Assembly: GCF_019578655.1 (NCBI RefSeq)
Contig: NC_063256.1
Location: forward strand, 33,528,342-33,592,341
DNA length: 64,000 nt
Origin: Ricinus communis
Taxonomy: Eukaryota; Streptophyta; Magnoliopsida; Malpighiales; Euphorbiaceae
Reading direction: 5' to 3'
The notes under the pieces were generated by a model that saw nothing but the letters and a program-made list of their open reading frames with translations, was not told where the DNA came from and did no database searches. Position 1 is the first letter of the stretch. Each line of letters opens with the position of its first letter. This document shows positions 27,201-38,141 of the stretch, one piece after another. Made by a program: the position numbers and the translations under genes.

Positions 27201-28460
27201 CTGTTAGAATGAGAAAGTCGAGATGTTAGTGTTGAGAGTAAAGTTCTGCTGTGGTACCCCGTCCTGTTGTATGTGAAGTTATATTTATTTTATTTTATTT
27301 TATTTTATTTAAGCATGGCATGACATGAATATTGTTGTATGACATAATGTTTATTTCCAAATCACTAAATGTGTTATTGAAGTGTTTGAAATTATTTTTG
27401 GGATATATGATTTTAACTCACTCTCGAGATTTACAGTTTCAATTTTACTGTTTTTTAGATATGTGTTTGTTAGTCTTCCCACGGCTTTTATCAAGCAACT
27501 CGACTCCTTCATAATCGGGTGACGTGTTTGATTCAGTATACTGACTTGTAAAAATTTAGATTCTCCGCAGTAGAAATAGTAGACTTATCAGTTGTAATTT
27601 TTTGTAGTTTCGGGTCTCGCCTAATTCTTCTGGCAGACCAAATTAAATATGTAGAATTGAATAGTTAAGTTAGATTGTGAATCAGTACCGTGGATTGTAC
27701 CATCAGTAGCATCATATGAGATTTGATTAAGTAAGAGCGTGTTAGGCTTACTAAGGGATTTGATAGCCTTACACCTAACCATTCCCTAATGCTGGTCACG
27801 AGCCTACAGATCGGATCGTGACAATAAGAAATTATCCAAATAATCTTCTTAATAAAATCTAAAAATCTATATATGGTGGGATGTTTACTCAAAACAATTC
27901 ATTAATGTTTCATTTTAAATTCATATTTTTTATGAGACTCTTTTAAAATTAAATTATTTTAAATATTCTTTTAAAATAAAAATCTTTTAAGTATTTTTTA
28001 TATGTGCGAGTATAAGAAAGTATTATTAGTAAATAACTTTTAGCTTTTAAAATTTCATCATTTCTTATATCTTTTAAGATGGAGAATATAATAAAGAGAA
28101 ATGAAGACAATAATGTAAGAAATTTTGAAAAGAAGAAATATGGGTTTTCAAAAAAAAAAAATTTTAAAATCTTGACGAAAAGTGAAAGAGAAATCTTGAA
28201 AATTTTCATTCATAACAATGCATTTCAATAAAAGTATATGAAAGTTCATGTATATAAAAAGTTAATGACTTTTTAAATACTAATTTATTTTTAAAAACTT
28301 TATAAAAGTTGTAATTGAATATTACTTTAACTTTTAAAGACTTTTTAAAAGTATATATTGAATACCTCATAACTTATACAAAATTTTTCAAAGTCATTAT
28401 TAAATACATCCCGACTTTTAAACTCTATCAAAGTCTTTAAAAGTCTTAATTAAATATACC

Positions 28461-29640
28461 CTTATAAGTATCACAAAATAGATTAAGGGGTAATCTGCTT
28501 ATCAGCTTAAAGGCTAAAGCTAAGAATTTTCTTTTGGCATATTGAAATAGGGTAGCCGGGATGGAAATAGGCCTGAGTTAAGAGTAAGATGGTAATAAGA
28601 GTTATGAAAATTCATTTTGTAGTGAATTTTAAGAAATGATTAATCAGTAAAAAATGTTTTATTGATTCATCACTTTTTTTTTTAATTTTCAAATATAATT
28701 TTAAGAAATTTTTTTGTAATTTTATCTCTGAGTTTATAATTTTTTAAAATTACTACTTTATAAATTATTAATCGTTAAATAAAATAATTGGCATAAATTC
28801 ATTTATATATAATATCTCAAGAACTAATTATATTAACAACTATTCAGAAAAAATAATTTAAGTTAAAATTCTCACAATTTAGTTTAAATTTTATAGAAAA
28901 ATGTTGGATTTTCTGATATTGCATTTGATTATGAGACTATTAAATTTGTAGGATTTTACTTGATAATATTCATGAGATTAAGAAATAAAAAAAAATAATT
29001 TAAAATTTATATCAGAATTTGATAAGTTAATTTGATACTTGATCGAAATTCAAGACAACTTGAGCTAGATCTGACCACGAGTCGGTTTGAAACTGAAACT
29101 AAACCGGAACAAATTGGTCAAACTCAAAATCAACTTAAAGAGAACTAAAATTAGAGGGGGCCGATTTAGGGCTGGTTCAATATTTTTTAGAATTGGACTG
29201 GCGGTTTCGATCTCAAACCGCCCATTTTCTAAAAATGAAATTTAGTAATAGTAAATAGTAAAAGGATTTATTATGTTATACTATTATTTCAATTAAGAAT
29301 AAGTTCTTTTAAATATTAATAATAATACATATAATAATAATTATAATAATATAAATAATATTAAAGATATTTGATAAACGAAAAATGATAATGAATAAAA
29401 AGTCAATAATAATAATAAATAAACAAATAAATTCATAAAAGGAGAAATATTATGGTACTAATGCAACAAATATTTTGTCGATATGACATATTATTTAAAG
29501 TTCATTTATATGATCTTCACCTACTTGACTTTTTCTTCAGGACGTGTAGTACCTTAACTATTATATTGTATTTTGTTAAGAGAGTAAGGTATGTTGAGCA
29601 AATTATGATAAAATCTTTTTAAATATATATATTTTTTAAA
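28461..29640. other. AT-rich spacer without genes
   Basis: No coding region, RNA gene or clear element ends. A patch near 29040-29230 is slightly less AT-rich with the words AAACCGG and GGTTTCGAT, but shows no open frame. Confidence 0.5.
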
Positions 29641-29645
29641 TTAAT

Positions 29646-29917
29646 ACTATATTTAGTTGAAATTCATTAAAAAATATAAAAGAGAAAATAAAATAGAAAC
29701 GAGAAAATTGAAAAAGATATTTTTATATTATAGAATGTATTGACCTACTAATGTGGAATTCATTTAGAAATTCTATTTATTTTGATAGAATTTAGTTTAA
29801 CTATAATCAATTCTACACAAATTTGATTAAGTAGAACTTTCACTCCATTTAAAGTATATAAATTTTAAATTTTTTAAATAAATTTTTTAAATTTTACGGA
29901 TTTCAATCAAATACTGT
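29646..29917. mobile_element. MITE-like element with about 25-bp terminal inverted repeats
   Basis: The left end reads ACTATATTTAGTTGAAATTC and the reverse complement of the right end reads ACAGTATTTGATTGAAATCC, matching at most positions. The interior is non-coding. I did not find a convincing target-site duplication, so the superfamily is unassigned. Confidence 0.5.
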
Positions 29918-29925
29918 GTAAGCAT

Positions 29926-29927
<2 letters not shown>

Positions 29928-29973
<46 letters not shown>
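29928..29973. repeat. (AT)n microsatellite
   Basis: Uninterrupted TA dinucleotides directly after the MITE-like element. Confidence 0.95.
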
Positions 29974-29976
<3 letters not shown>

Positions 29977-30807
29977 CTGAAAGAGTTTCTTTAGCTTTAT
30001 GTGATTCTTTTCAATGTGTTTAATTGAAATAAAATACAAAGTTACAAAAAGAAATCAGGAAAAAGAAAAAGGAAAAACTTGACTCTTCTGGTCCAATTCT
30101 AGACATAATGTACCTAAATTAACCTTATACTTGCCAGAGAATGAGTGAAGAAGGTGCCAAAGGTAAAATGTTAGAAATGCATGTGTGCTTATTTCTTCAA
30201 TTTCTAATCAATAGGATGGCCCCTACACTCATCCACTGAAAGCACCCTGCCACCTACTTTCTTAACATTTTATTGAAGAAACTTCCTTATATATATATAA
30301 ATGCTTCAATAAGAATTTTTTTTTAGAATTTGCTCTTTCAACACAATTGACCAAAATTTTCTTGGATATTATTTCTTTTGTGATTTTAAATTAATGTCAT
30401 GAAAAAGATTAACCCAACAATTGGAAAAGAAAATATTATGTATCAAGTTAACAATTAGGAGTTAATATCAACTTATTTTCCTTTTTTTTTTTCTATAAAA
30501 AAAGTGGCTTTTGAAATTTAGAAAACCAAAGACATAAAATAAAATAAAACATACCTTTATTATACAATTTCAAATTAGTATTTTTATTTGTAAGAATAAA
30601 GAGATCTCGAATTCAAGTCTTTCAGTTAATTGTCCATTCATATTAATAGACGATTCATATTAATAGAGTTTATTGCTTCTATAATCAATGATATATAAAT
30701 AAGTTGGAAATAAATAAATAAAAATTTATAATTGGATAAATGTTTATTCCAATGTTTTAAATAATGGGGCACTAAAAATAAGTCAACAACATGTAATAAA
30801 TTATTGG
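29974..30807. other. Spacer before the copia element
   Basis: No gene is seen. A less AT-rich block at about 30070-30260 is non-coding in all frames I read. Confidence 0.5.
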
Positions 30808-30812
30808 TTATA

Positions 30813-31112
30813 TCTTATAAATTAGTGCATTCTTTTGGTTCATTTTGCTGTTATTTATTTACTGTGATCAAGTCATTTTCTATTCCTATTTTTTGGGTTA
30901 GTTTCAGTCAAATAGTGAAGTATCAAAAGAAGAGTATTCTACTCAAATCTATTAGAATTTTCTTGTATCTTCATTTAAGGAGAATTAGTTAAGTTTGAGT
31001 CTTTAAATATCAGCAACTGATGTAATTCTTTTTACTTGTATAAGACTTCAGTTTATTCTCCAGATCATTAAGAATTTCCTTTTTCTTTTGTTTTATATTT
31101 CCTTTTGTTGTA
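30813..31112 (+). repeat. 5' LTR of the copia element (300 bp)
   Basis: It is about 96% identical by eye to the 3' LTR, with about ten substitutions. The 17-bp length difference is accounted for by one indel (ATTAACTTCTTTTGCTT) present only in the 3' copy. Confidence 0.82.
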
Positions 31113-31130
31113 TTTGATGAGCTATCATCT

Positions 31131-32920
31131 TTGTACTTAGCTAAAAAATCAACCAATAAAAATGTTTTGCTTGATGATGATCAACAAAATTTGGAGATAT
31201 TCCTTGAAGCAGATGCAAAAAGAAGTGATGAATCAGCAGCCTTAAGAATGAATTCCACAAGTTCAAAAGATGGTGAACAAACAATTAGAAGATCTTTGAG
31301 GGACACAAAGCAACCAAGTCACCTTAAAGACTATGAAGTACAACTTAATCACTGTAGTGTAACCTCTTGCTTCTTTGTTAGAGCACTGAATGAATAAGAA
31401 CTAGTGTGTTATGATGAAGCTAAAGGCTGTCAAGAATGGGAACTTACAATGAAAGAAGAGATTGAAGCTTTAAAGAAAAATGATATGTGGGAGCTTGTTC
31501 CAAGGCCAGAAAATTGCACATCGATTACATGTAAATGGGTTTATCGTTTAAAGAAGAAACCAGATGGCATAACTGACAGATGCAAAGCCCCTCTGGTTAC
31601 CCGTGGTTTCTCTCGAAGCTATGGGCTTGATTATGAGGAGACTTTTAGTCCTGTTGCAAAAATGGTGACTGTGAGATCAGTCATTTCTTTTGCTGCATTT
31701 AGAAGTTGGAAGCTATGGCAACTTGATGTAAAGAATGCATTTCTTTATAGTGAGCTGGATCGTGAAGTTTTAATGGAACAACTTCAAGGTTTTGCCTCTG
31801 AACAACTTCCTAATCATGTTTGTCGATTGAAGAAGGCGTTGTACAGACTCAAACAAGCTCCCCGTGCTTGGTATGGTAAAATTTCTCAATATTTCATCTT
31901 TTGTGGATTCAAAGTTTCTGATTCAGATTTGACTTTGTTTATCAAATTAGAATCAAGAATACATTTGCTGGTTTTGTTGTATGTCGATGACATGATAATT
32001 ACCGGAAGCGATAAAGCTGAAATTTCTCGCTTAAGGAATGATTTATCAATTCGTTTTGAAATAAAAAACTTGGGTCAGATTGGATGTTTTCTTGGCCTAG
32101 AAGTGGAGGAAATAGAACAGGGATACTTTATATCTCAAAGAAGATATACAAAGAGTCTTTTGCAGTGTTTTGGCATGGGGGAGTCAAAGGAAATGTCAAC
32201 TCCTATGGAATCACATCTCAAGCTTAACAAAGAAGAGGGGCAATTCTTGAAGGATGCTGTAACATTTAGGCAACTTGTTGGGAGTCTGATCTACTTGAAA
32301 ATTACAAGACCAGAAATTGCTTATTTTGTTAGTGTTATCTCCCAGTTTATGCAAAATCCAAGAACTCCTCATTTAGATGTTGCCAAGAGAATTCTACGAT
32401 ATGTAAAGGGTTCAACTGATTTTGGTCTTATTTACAAGAAATCATGTGATTTTTTGTTATATGGTTTTACTGACGCGGATTGGGCAGGAGATGCAAGTGA
32501 TCGTCGTTCAACTTCAGGGTACTGTTTTAATATTGGCTCAGCTGTTGTCTCATGGTGCAGTAAGAAGCAACCCATTGCTTTCAATACATGGCAGCAACAA
32601 TGGCTGCACAGGAATGCATTTGGTTAAAATGTTTGATGGGAGAGATTTTTTCTAAGGTTGATTATGCTGTGCAAATTCATTGTGATAATGAAAGTGCAAT
32701 CAAACTTGCTTCCAATCCAATTTTTCATGGGCGTACAAAACATATTGAAACTCGTCACCACTTTGTTTGGAAAAAAGTGTTGAACTAGGAAATTGAGTTG
32801 AAAGGAATTCATACTAGCAATCAAGTTGTAGATATATTTACAAAGGCTCTAGGCAGATATAAGTTCAAAAACTTCAGAGCTACTCTTGGTGTCGTTAACC
32901 GTAAGTATACACTAAGGGAG
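31131..32920 (+). pseudogene. Ty1/copia pol relic: RT nearly intact, RNase H broken
   Basis: One frame runs from 31131 through a single TAA at 31395 to about 32580. It shows NDMWELV, CKWVYRLKKKPDG, ETFSPVAKM, WQLDVKNAFLYS, LKQAPRAWY, the catalytic LLYVDDMIITGS, FLGLEV and GSLIYLKITRPEIAYFV. The RNase H part starts well (SGYCF...SWCSKKQP) but loses the usual catalytic ALSTAEAEY stretch near 32585. It continues in another frame through LASNPIFHGRTKHIETRHHF, then a TAG in place of a sense codon, to VDIFTKAL. In the family this protein copies element RNA into DNA in a virus-like particle; this copy cannot do so alone. Confidence 0.92.
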
Positions 32921-32922
32921 AG

Positions 32923-33239
32923 TCTTATAAATTAATGCATTCTTTTGGTTCATTTTGCTATTATTTATTTACTATGACCAAGTCATTTTCTGTTCCTATT
33001 TTTTGGGTTAGTTTCAGTCAAATAGTGAAATATCAATAAAAGAGTATTCTACTCAAATCTGTTAGGATTTTCTTGTATCTTCATTTAAGGAGAATTAGTT
33101 ATGTTTGAGTCTTTAAATATCAGCAACTGATGTAATTCTTTTTACTTGTATAAGACTTCAGTTTATTCTCCAGATATTAACTTCTTTTGCTTCATTAAGA
33201 ATTTCCTCTTTCTTTTGTTTTATATTTCCTTTTGTTTTA
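32923..33239 (+). repeat. 3' LTR of the copia element (317 bp)
   Basis: Starts after AAGGGAGAG and matches 30813-31112 as a direct repeat. It ends just before the second TTATA. Confidence 0.82.
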
Positions 33240-33252
33240 TTATAGTCATTAG

Positions 33253-35031
33253 CGTTAAATGTATATCCTAAAAGCCAATTAGACTTTTGCTTTTTGATTC
33301 ATACATTGTGATATTATTATGTAATGAATATCTTTTTATTTAATGGTAGTTGTCTATCATTCATTTTTGTAGTAATATAATTATTGAATGGGTCCAATAA
33401 TATTTATTAAAGACTCTATTCTCAAGAGCTGAGAATATGAGTGACAGATGATTTGTAGAATAAATATTATAAAATAGTTCTTGGTCGTAAGATTAAATAT
33501 TAGATATCTTTAATCCAAAAGACCAACATAATGTGTTTAACCCTATGATTAGTATGAGATACTAATATATATAAGTTGGTGAGTCTCATGCCATTTGGTA
33601 TGAGTTACTAAGTTAATCATTATGGGTCACTTGTGAGATGAGTGGACTGAACATGATTTGAAGAAATAACAAATCACATGAATAATTTACTCAAGTCACT
33701 GATTCATTATTAAGTTATGATGGTGTAATTAATCTTCAGACTTGAGGTGAGTTGTCTCCTGAATATGTAATTGGAATTTGTTTATGCTTTAGATATTCAT
33801 TCATACCTAGAATAGGTACTTGCAGATAGTGGCTCCAGTTTCATATGCATGGAGGCAGGTGTTCATCAACAAGGAATCCATTGCCTTGAGTAAACAAGGA
33901 GAATATCCTATGCAATTCGATAACATCTTGACTAAGAAATCATTGGCTGAGGTAATTATGATTAATAGAAAATAGATTTTCGCATTAATCATATTTAGTT
34001 GAGATGTATCCTAGATTTGGTCATAGAATCAAGTTAGTGGATTTGACTATTCCATGATCCTCACTTGATCGGGATATTATTCAATGAAGAATTTAATTAC
34101 ACGGTAATCATAAATAAAGGGTTCATGGATGATCAATGCCTTTATTATTAATTAGATAATTATAATATGTTACTAGACATCAATTATAATTTATAGGAAC
34201 GATTGAGGGACAATTATTTAATTGTTTCTTTAGTTGATTAAAGTGTTTTAATTAATATTAAAGAGTTTAATATTAAATTCTCATTGCCAATTAATAATGA
34301 ACCTAAAAAGTCACACATGTTAAGATCAACTCAAGTAAGGCGATGGACTTGACTTGTACCTCGAGTAGGAACACTAGCATCTTTTGAAGTTAAAGTCTGT
34401 AAATGTCTAACTAATAATAATGTATAATATATAAGTGTTATATATTGAAAGAGCTTGACACATGTCATCACAAAAGGTTTGTAATAACATATATTTATAC
34501 AACAGCTTGAAACGTGTCATCATAAAAGGGTTTTATGATGACACGTGTCATGAAAGTAACTTGACATGTGTCATCATAAAAAAGTTTATAATGACATGTG
34601 TAGAGAAAGCATCTAGGCATGTGTCATTATAAAATAATTTTATGATGACATGTGTTAGGAAAGCAGTTTGAAACATGTCATCACCAAAAGAGTTTATGAT
34701 GACATGTGTTAAGAAAGTAGCTTGACATGTGGTGTCAATATAGTTTGACACGTGTCATTATAAAAGAGTTTTATGATGACATGTGTTTGTACAACTGTGT
34801 TAAGGATTATGAATCTTTAACACTATGTAGGAGAGTTTTTTACTCCTATAATCAAAAGAAAATAGAGATAATTTGACATATTTACTATTATAACAATATT
34901 ATCATAGTAGAAAACTTGAGAGTGGAGAAAGAGTTCTTCATCTTTAAAGATTGAATAGCTTTGCTTGAGGTTGATTGTATGAGATAATCTAGAGGATTTG
35001 CAATTACAAATCTCAATTTGATTCTCTAACA
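33253..35031 (+). mobile_element. Candidate LTR (1.78 kb) of a non-autonomous element, with an internal hairpin minisatellite
   Basis: The stretch begins CGTTAAATGTATATCC, likely a mutated TGTTA start, and ends TCTCTAACA, giving the inverted ends TGTTA/TAACA common in LTRs. No protein coding is seen. There is no matching 5-mer on the two sides, and no recognised primer-binding site follows. It may therefore be a 5' LTR whose interior was lost, or a rearranged solo LTR. A second copy elsewhere in the genome would settle its ends. Confidence 0.45.
34453..34788. repeat. Minisatellite of about 54-bp units, each an inverted repeat with ACACGTGT-like tips
   Basis: Units begin near 34453, 34505, 34559, 34612, 34666, 34720 (partial) and 34743. 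In most units, left arm ACRTGTCATCATAAAA is mirrored by right arm TTTTATGATGACACGTGT around a few bases, so each unit can fold as a hairpin of about 16-18 pairs. GACACGTGTC occurs near 34544 and near 34747; it contains CACGTG, the G-box/ABRE core bound by plant bZIP and bHLH factors. Confidence 0.88.
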
Positions 35032-36845
35032 GAAACATTATCAACAATCAAAAATCGAATTTCGCTCTTCTAAGATTGTAGTCTTTTTCTTTGTGTTCTT
35101 CATATTCATAAAAGAAAAACTATTTTCTTTTTTCAATTTAAATCTTCAATTACAACTTGTAATTTTAATTTTCATGAAATGTGAAATGTTTAGAATTTCC
35201 ATTGCGTCACTGTCATGCATTTTCCAACAATTAGTCCTCATTTCATTGATATATGAGGCCAAATAGTATAAGAATCCTTTGGGTTTGGTTGAATTGAGTA
35301 TGGGCGACCTCGTGACAATTGAAAAAAGTTTGTTATCTAAAGTTCCATTCACATTCACAGAGAAGCCAATATCAATTGGTTTGTTAGGTATAATCCCATT
35401 CACATTCATATTGCAAAGTTACAACCAATAATAATCTGCTTTTTTAACACTCTAACAGAATTACCAAACATATTATTTTACAGTTCTTCTACAGCAAGAC
35501 TGTAAAACTTAGCTATACCATTATCCGTGGTCAATAGTAGATGTATATACAATAACTCCTGTCAAAATAGAGTTAAGGTTTCAGCACATAATAGTGTAGA
35601 TAATGAAAAATACCATAGTGTAGCCTAACCATTGGAAAGGGAGAAGAGACAGAAATGAGCTAGAATTCAGTCACTTTCTCATATTAGGCCAATCATTTCA
35701 ACTTGTCATTTGAAATGGAGATTCAGTAAACATAGCAAATAACATGACTACAAATTCACTACTATAGTAGGGTTTTGAACATAAAGAAAAAGTCATGCAA
35801 TTCTTTTGGACATTTTCTTAGTTTTGGAAGATGGAATAGTATGCATTAAATGTTGAATCACATGTAGCTTTCTTTTCCTTTTTCCCTTGATGCAAAGGAA
35901 TTAAACAGGAGTTAATTTGTATGCATTATTACATTTTTCCTTTGTTCAACAAAAGGCCTTGAAGTAGTGATTTACATTGTGTTGAAGCATAGGAGAGCAT
36001 CTAAAAGAGGGAGATAGGTGGAGAAAAATGATAATTGAAGTGGGTCCTCCAATTAGCTCAGTGGAGCAAAATTAGTCACCGGAAGTGGAAGCTGCAATGT
36101 CAAGCAAAGCAAAATCCATCTCCCACCCAACCAATCCTTCTCTTATAGAAAAAGAGAAGCATGTGAATTTTTAAAAAACAAAAAAAAGTGGGCACATGAA
36201 AACAACTTTTAACATCATCATCATCATCATCATCATTTATCTTCTTCTGATTTTCTTCTCTTCTTTCTTGATTCTCACCTACTACTACCCATATACCCAC
36301 CTCTTCAACTTGCACAAAGCAAGCTCACCCCCATTTCCACTGTAAGTCACTCTTTCTCTCACCTTTTTTTTCTTTTTCCTTTCCCTCATGTCGACCCTTT
36401 TCCTTGAATTCATGGATTGATAGTGTCACCAACCTATATACAAAAAGGAGATAATATAAAAACTAGAGGAGAAAAGAAAAGCTTCAATGCTTTGCAAGTA
36501 ATCAATCTTTTTACTACTAACTACTACTACTACTCTCTGAAACAATTCTGTTTTTGTTCTGTTCTTTTATGTTCTCTTTCCTTCTAAAACATTCTTTCTC
36601 TTATTAAATCTTGCCTTTGCTTTCATGCATTCTTCTTTTAATACTTTTAGAAGGTATCATTGGTTTCCAAAAGGGAGATTCAAGTAGGTGTAGGATCTCT
36701 TTTTATATCATTCTATATCAGTTTGTTCTGTTTCAGCTCTGTTCTTGTTCTGTTTCTTGCCAAATCCAAGCACTATATATATATATATATATATATCTTA
36801 GAAACCCCTTGAATCATCCAATTCAGAAAGATTTATTTTCTTGCA
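35032..36845 (+). promoter_or_regulatory. Upstream region and 5' leader of the C2 gene
   Basis: No protein gene is seen. An (ATC)n microsatellite lies at 36213-36237. CACTGTAAGTCA near 36338 looks like a splice donor, and several pyrimidine-rich CAG sites follow, so a 5' UTR intron is possible. A (TA)n tract at about 36775-36796 sits some 50 bp before the ATG. Confidence 0.4.
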
Positions 36846-38141
36846 ATGGATTCTTTCAATCAAGCTAGAGTGTTCCGATACAATCCGAGTTCGAACACAA
36901 TGACTGATGGGGATGGTGATCCTGAAGAGTCCGGGATTCTTGAAATATATGTTCACCATGCTAGGAATATTCATAACATATGCATCTATGATAACCAAGA
37001 CGTGTATGCAAAATTCTCTCTTACTTATAACCCAGACGAGACTCACTCAACTAGAATCATCAATGGAGGCGGAAAGAACCCAGAATTCAATGAAAAACTA
37101 GTGATCAAAGTCACTCAACTTGATGCAGTTCTGAAATGTGAGATTTGGATGCTTAGTAGAGCTAGAAATTACATGGAAGATCAACTTTTGGGATTTGCTT
37201 TAGTCCCAATTTCACAAATCATTGGCAAAGGAAAAGTAACTGAAGATTATAGCCTTTCCTCAACTGATCTCTTTCATTCACCTGCTGGTACTGTCCAATT
37301 GTCTCTTTCTTTGAACAAATCTTTGCCTGCCAATCCTTCATCATCAACACCTGCTGCTTCCATATCAGCTGAAGTTGTGTTGCTGGATAGAAAAATATCA
37401 CAAGTTATTCTTGATCCTGTCGAGTATTCGCGGATCGAATTTCCTGACATCAATGTTGTTAGAGAGAATCAACAAATGGTGTCTGAATATTTTGATGGTT
37501 TGGGTTCAAAACCTGGTTCATTTCTCCATCTTGGTGCTTCTCCTAACCTTATTGTGGACTATGAGATGACTGCAAATTCTCCTGAAGAAAATCAAGGGGA
37601 TTCAGCTTCTCCTACTGATAGTAGCATACAGAATTCAGGTTTCCTGAGCTCCACTACGACTAGCTTAAGCGATGATTCCATTGATAAAAAAGGTACTAAT
37701 CTTCTAGGGGGTCATTCATCAGTCACTACTGAAGTTAATCATGGATCAAGCACTTGTCCTGACACTCCAACATCAAAGAAAGGAAGTGAAGTAAGAGAGG
37801 ATAAGGATTCGAGTTTTTCGAGCAAAGATGAGGAGAGCAATAAGGAAGGAAGTAGCATAGATTCTGTTAAATTCAGTCAAGTGTTTTCATCTCCATTAGG
37901 GAATATCAACCTTGAAGCAGAACAACAGTCAGTAATGCAGCAACAAATAGTAGACATGTACATGAGAAGCATGCAGCAGTTTACTGAATCTTTAGCCAAG
38001 ATGAAACTTCCTATGGATCTTGACAAGCCTGAACATGAAGATCCTGGAGACCTGATTCAAAGTCATAGCAATACACTAGAGGTTGACAAGAAGAAAAAAG
38101 ATGGATCAAGGGTGTTCTATGGAAGTAGGGCATTTTTCTAA
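36846..38141 (+). CDS. C2-domain protein (calcium/lipid-binding type), 431 residues, single exon
   Basis: An uninterrupted frame from ATG 36846 to TAA 38141. The C2 domain spans about residues 30-155: GILEIYVHHARNIHNICIYD, QDVYAKFSLTYNP, then KNPEFNEKLVIKV, CEIWMLSR and QLLGFALVPIS in the usual strand order. Such domains bind membrane phospholipid, often with calcium. Some loop acidic residues are kept (YDNQD), so calcium binding is possible but not certain. The middle (about 240-340) is Ser/Thr/Asp-rich and probably disordered. The C terminus has a conserved-looking helix VMQQQIVDMYMRSMQQFTES, as in plant CaLB-family proteins. There is no transmembrane segment, so it is a peripheral membrane or cytosolic protein. 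The ATG is preceded by a leader with no closer in-frame start. Its cellular role is unknown. Confidence 0.92.
   Translation: MDSFNQARVFRYNPSSNTMTDGDGDPEESGILEIYVHHARNIHNICIYDNQDVYAKFSLTYNPDETHSTRIINGGGKNPEFNEKLVIKVTQLDAVLKCEIWMLSRARNYMEDQLLGFALVPISQIIGKGKVTEDYSLSSTDLFHSPAGTVQLSLSLNKSLPANPSSSTPAASISAEVVLLDRKISQVILDPVEYSRIEFPDINVVRENQQMVSEYFDGLGSKPGSFLHLGASPNLIVDYEMTANSPEENQGDSASPTDSSIQNSGFLSSTTTSLSDDSIDKKGTNLLGGHSSVTTEVNHGSSTCPDTPTSKKGSEVREDKDSSFSSKDEESNKEGSSIDSVKFSQVFSSPLGNINLEAEQQSVMQQQIVDMYMRSMQQFTESLAKMKLPMDLDKPEHEDPGDLIQSHSNTLEVDKKKKDGSRVFYGSRAFF

Larger units (their letters stand above)
24892..27823 (+). mobile_element. 2.93-kb solo LTR (gypsy-like) with target-site duplication ATAAG
   Basis: The element begins TGTAATATCC and ends GGATCGTGACA, the TG...CA ends of an LTR. 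It is flanked by the identical 5-mer ATAAG at 24887-24891 and 27824-27828. It aligns along its full length to 53807-57792. No gag or pol coding is present, as expected of a solo LTR made by LTR-LTR recombination. Its GC-rich middle (about 25560-26160) creates chance open frames. The parent family is not identified; the unusual length and 5-bp duplication fit Ty3/gypsy. Confidence 0.88.
24400..28460 (-). mobile_element. Second copy of the TIR-type DNA element, inverted and split by a solo LTR
   Basis: The reverse complement of 28460-27829 aligns to 17534-18170, sharing TTAATTAAGACTTTTAAAGAC, GTATTCAAT, AAAAAGTCATT and GAATTGTTTTGAG with CATATATAGA. The 24400-24886 part aligns to the far end of copy 1, sharing ATTTTTATAGATATTGATAG-like sequence. 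The solo LTR at 24892-27823 lies between the two parts, so it inserted into a pre-existing element. No coding capacity is visible in the TIR element itself. Confidence 0.6.
30813..33239 (+). mobile_element. Internally deleted Ty1/copia element with both LTRs
   Basis: Two direct repeats, 30813-31112 and 32923-33239, flank the pol relic. The 5-mer TTATA lies at 30808-30812 and again at 33240-33244, a plausible target-site duplication. A purine-rich tract (AAGGGAGAG) precedes the 3' LTR. No primer-binding site, gag, protease or integrase core is present: the 5' LTR passes almost directly into the linker before reverse transcriptase. LTR ends read TC...TA, not TG...CA, so the exact boundaries are tentative. 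Confidence 0.8.

Noticed and set aside
33253..35031. Reading the candidate LTR as a long non-coding RNA gene
   Set aside because: TGTTA/TAACA-like ends and position next to another retroelement favour an LTR; no transcript evidence can be seen from sequence.
36100..36315. Minus-strand 71-codon frame with a run of aspartates
   Set aside because: Product of the (ATC)n microsatellite in the C2 gene leader region.
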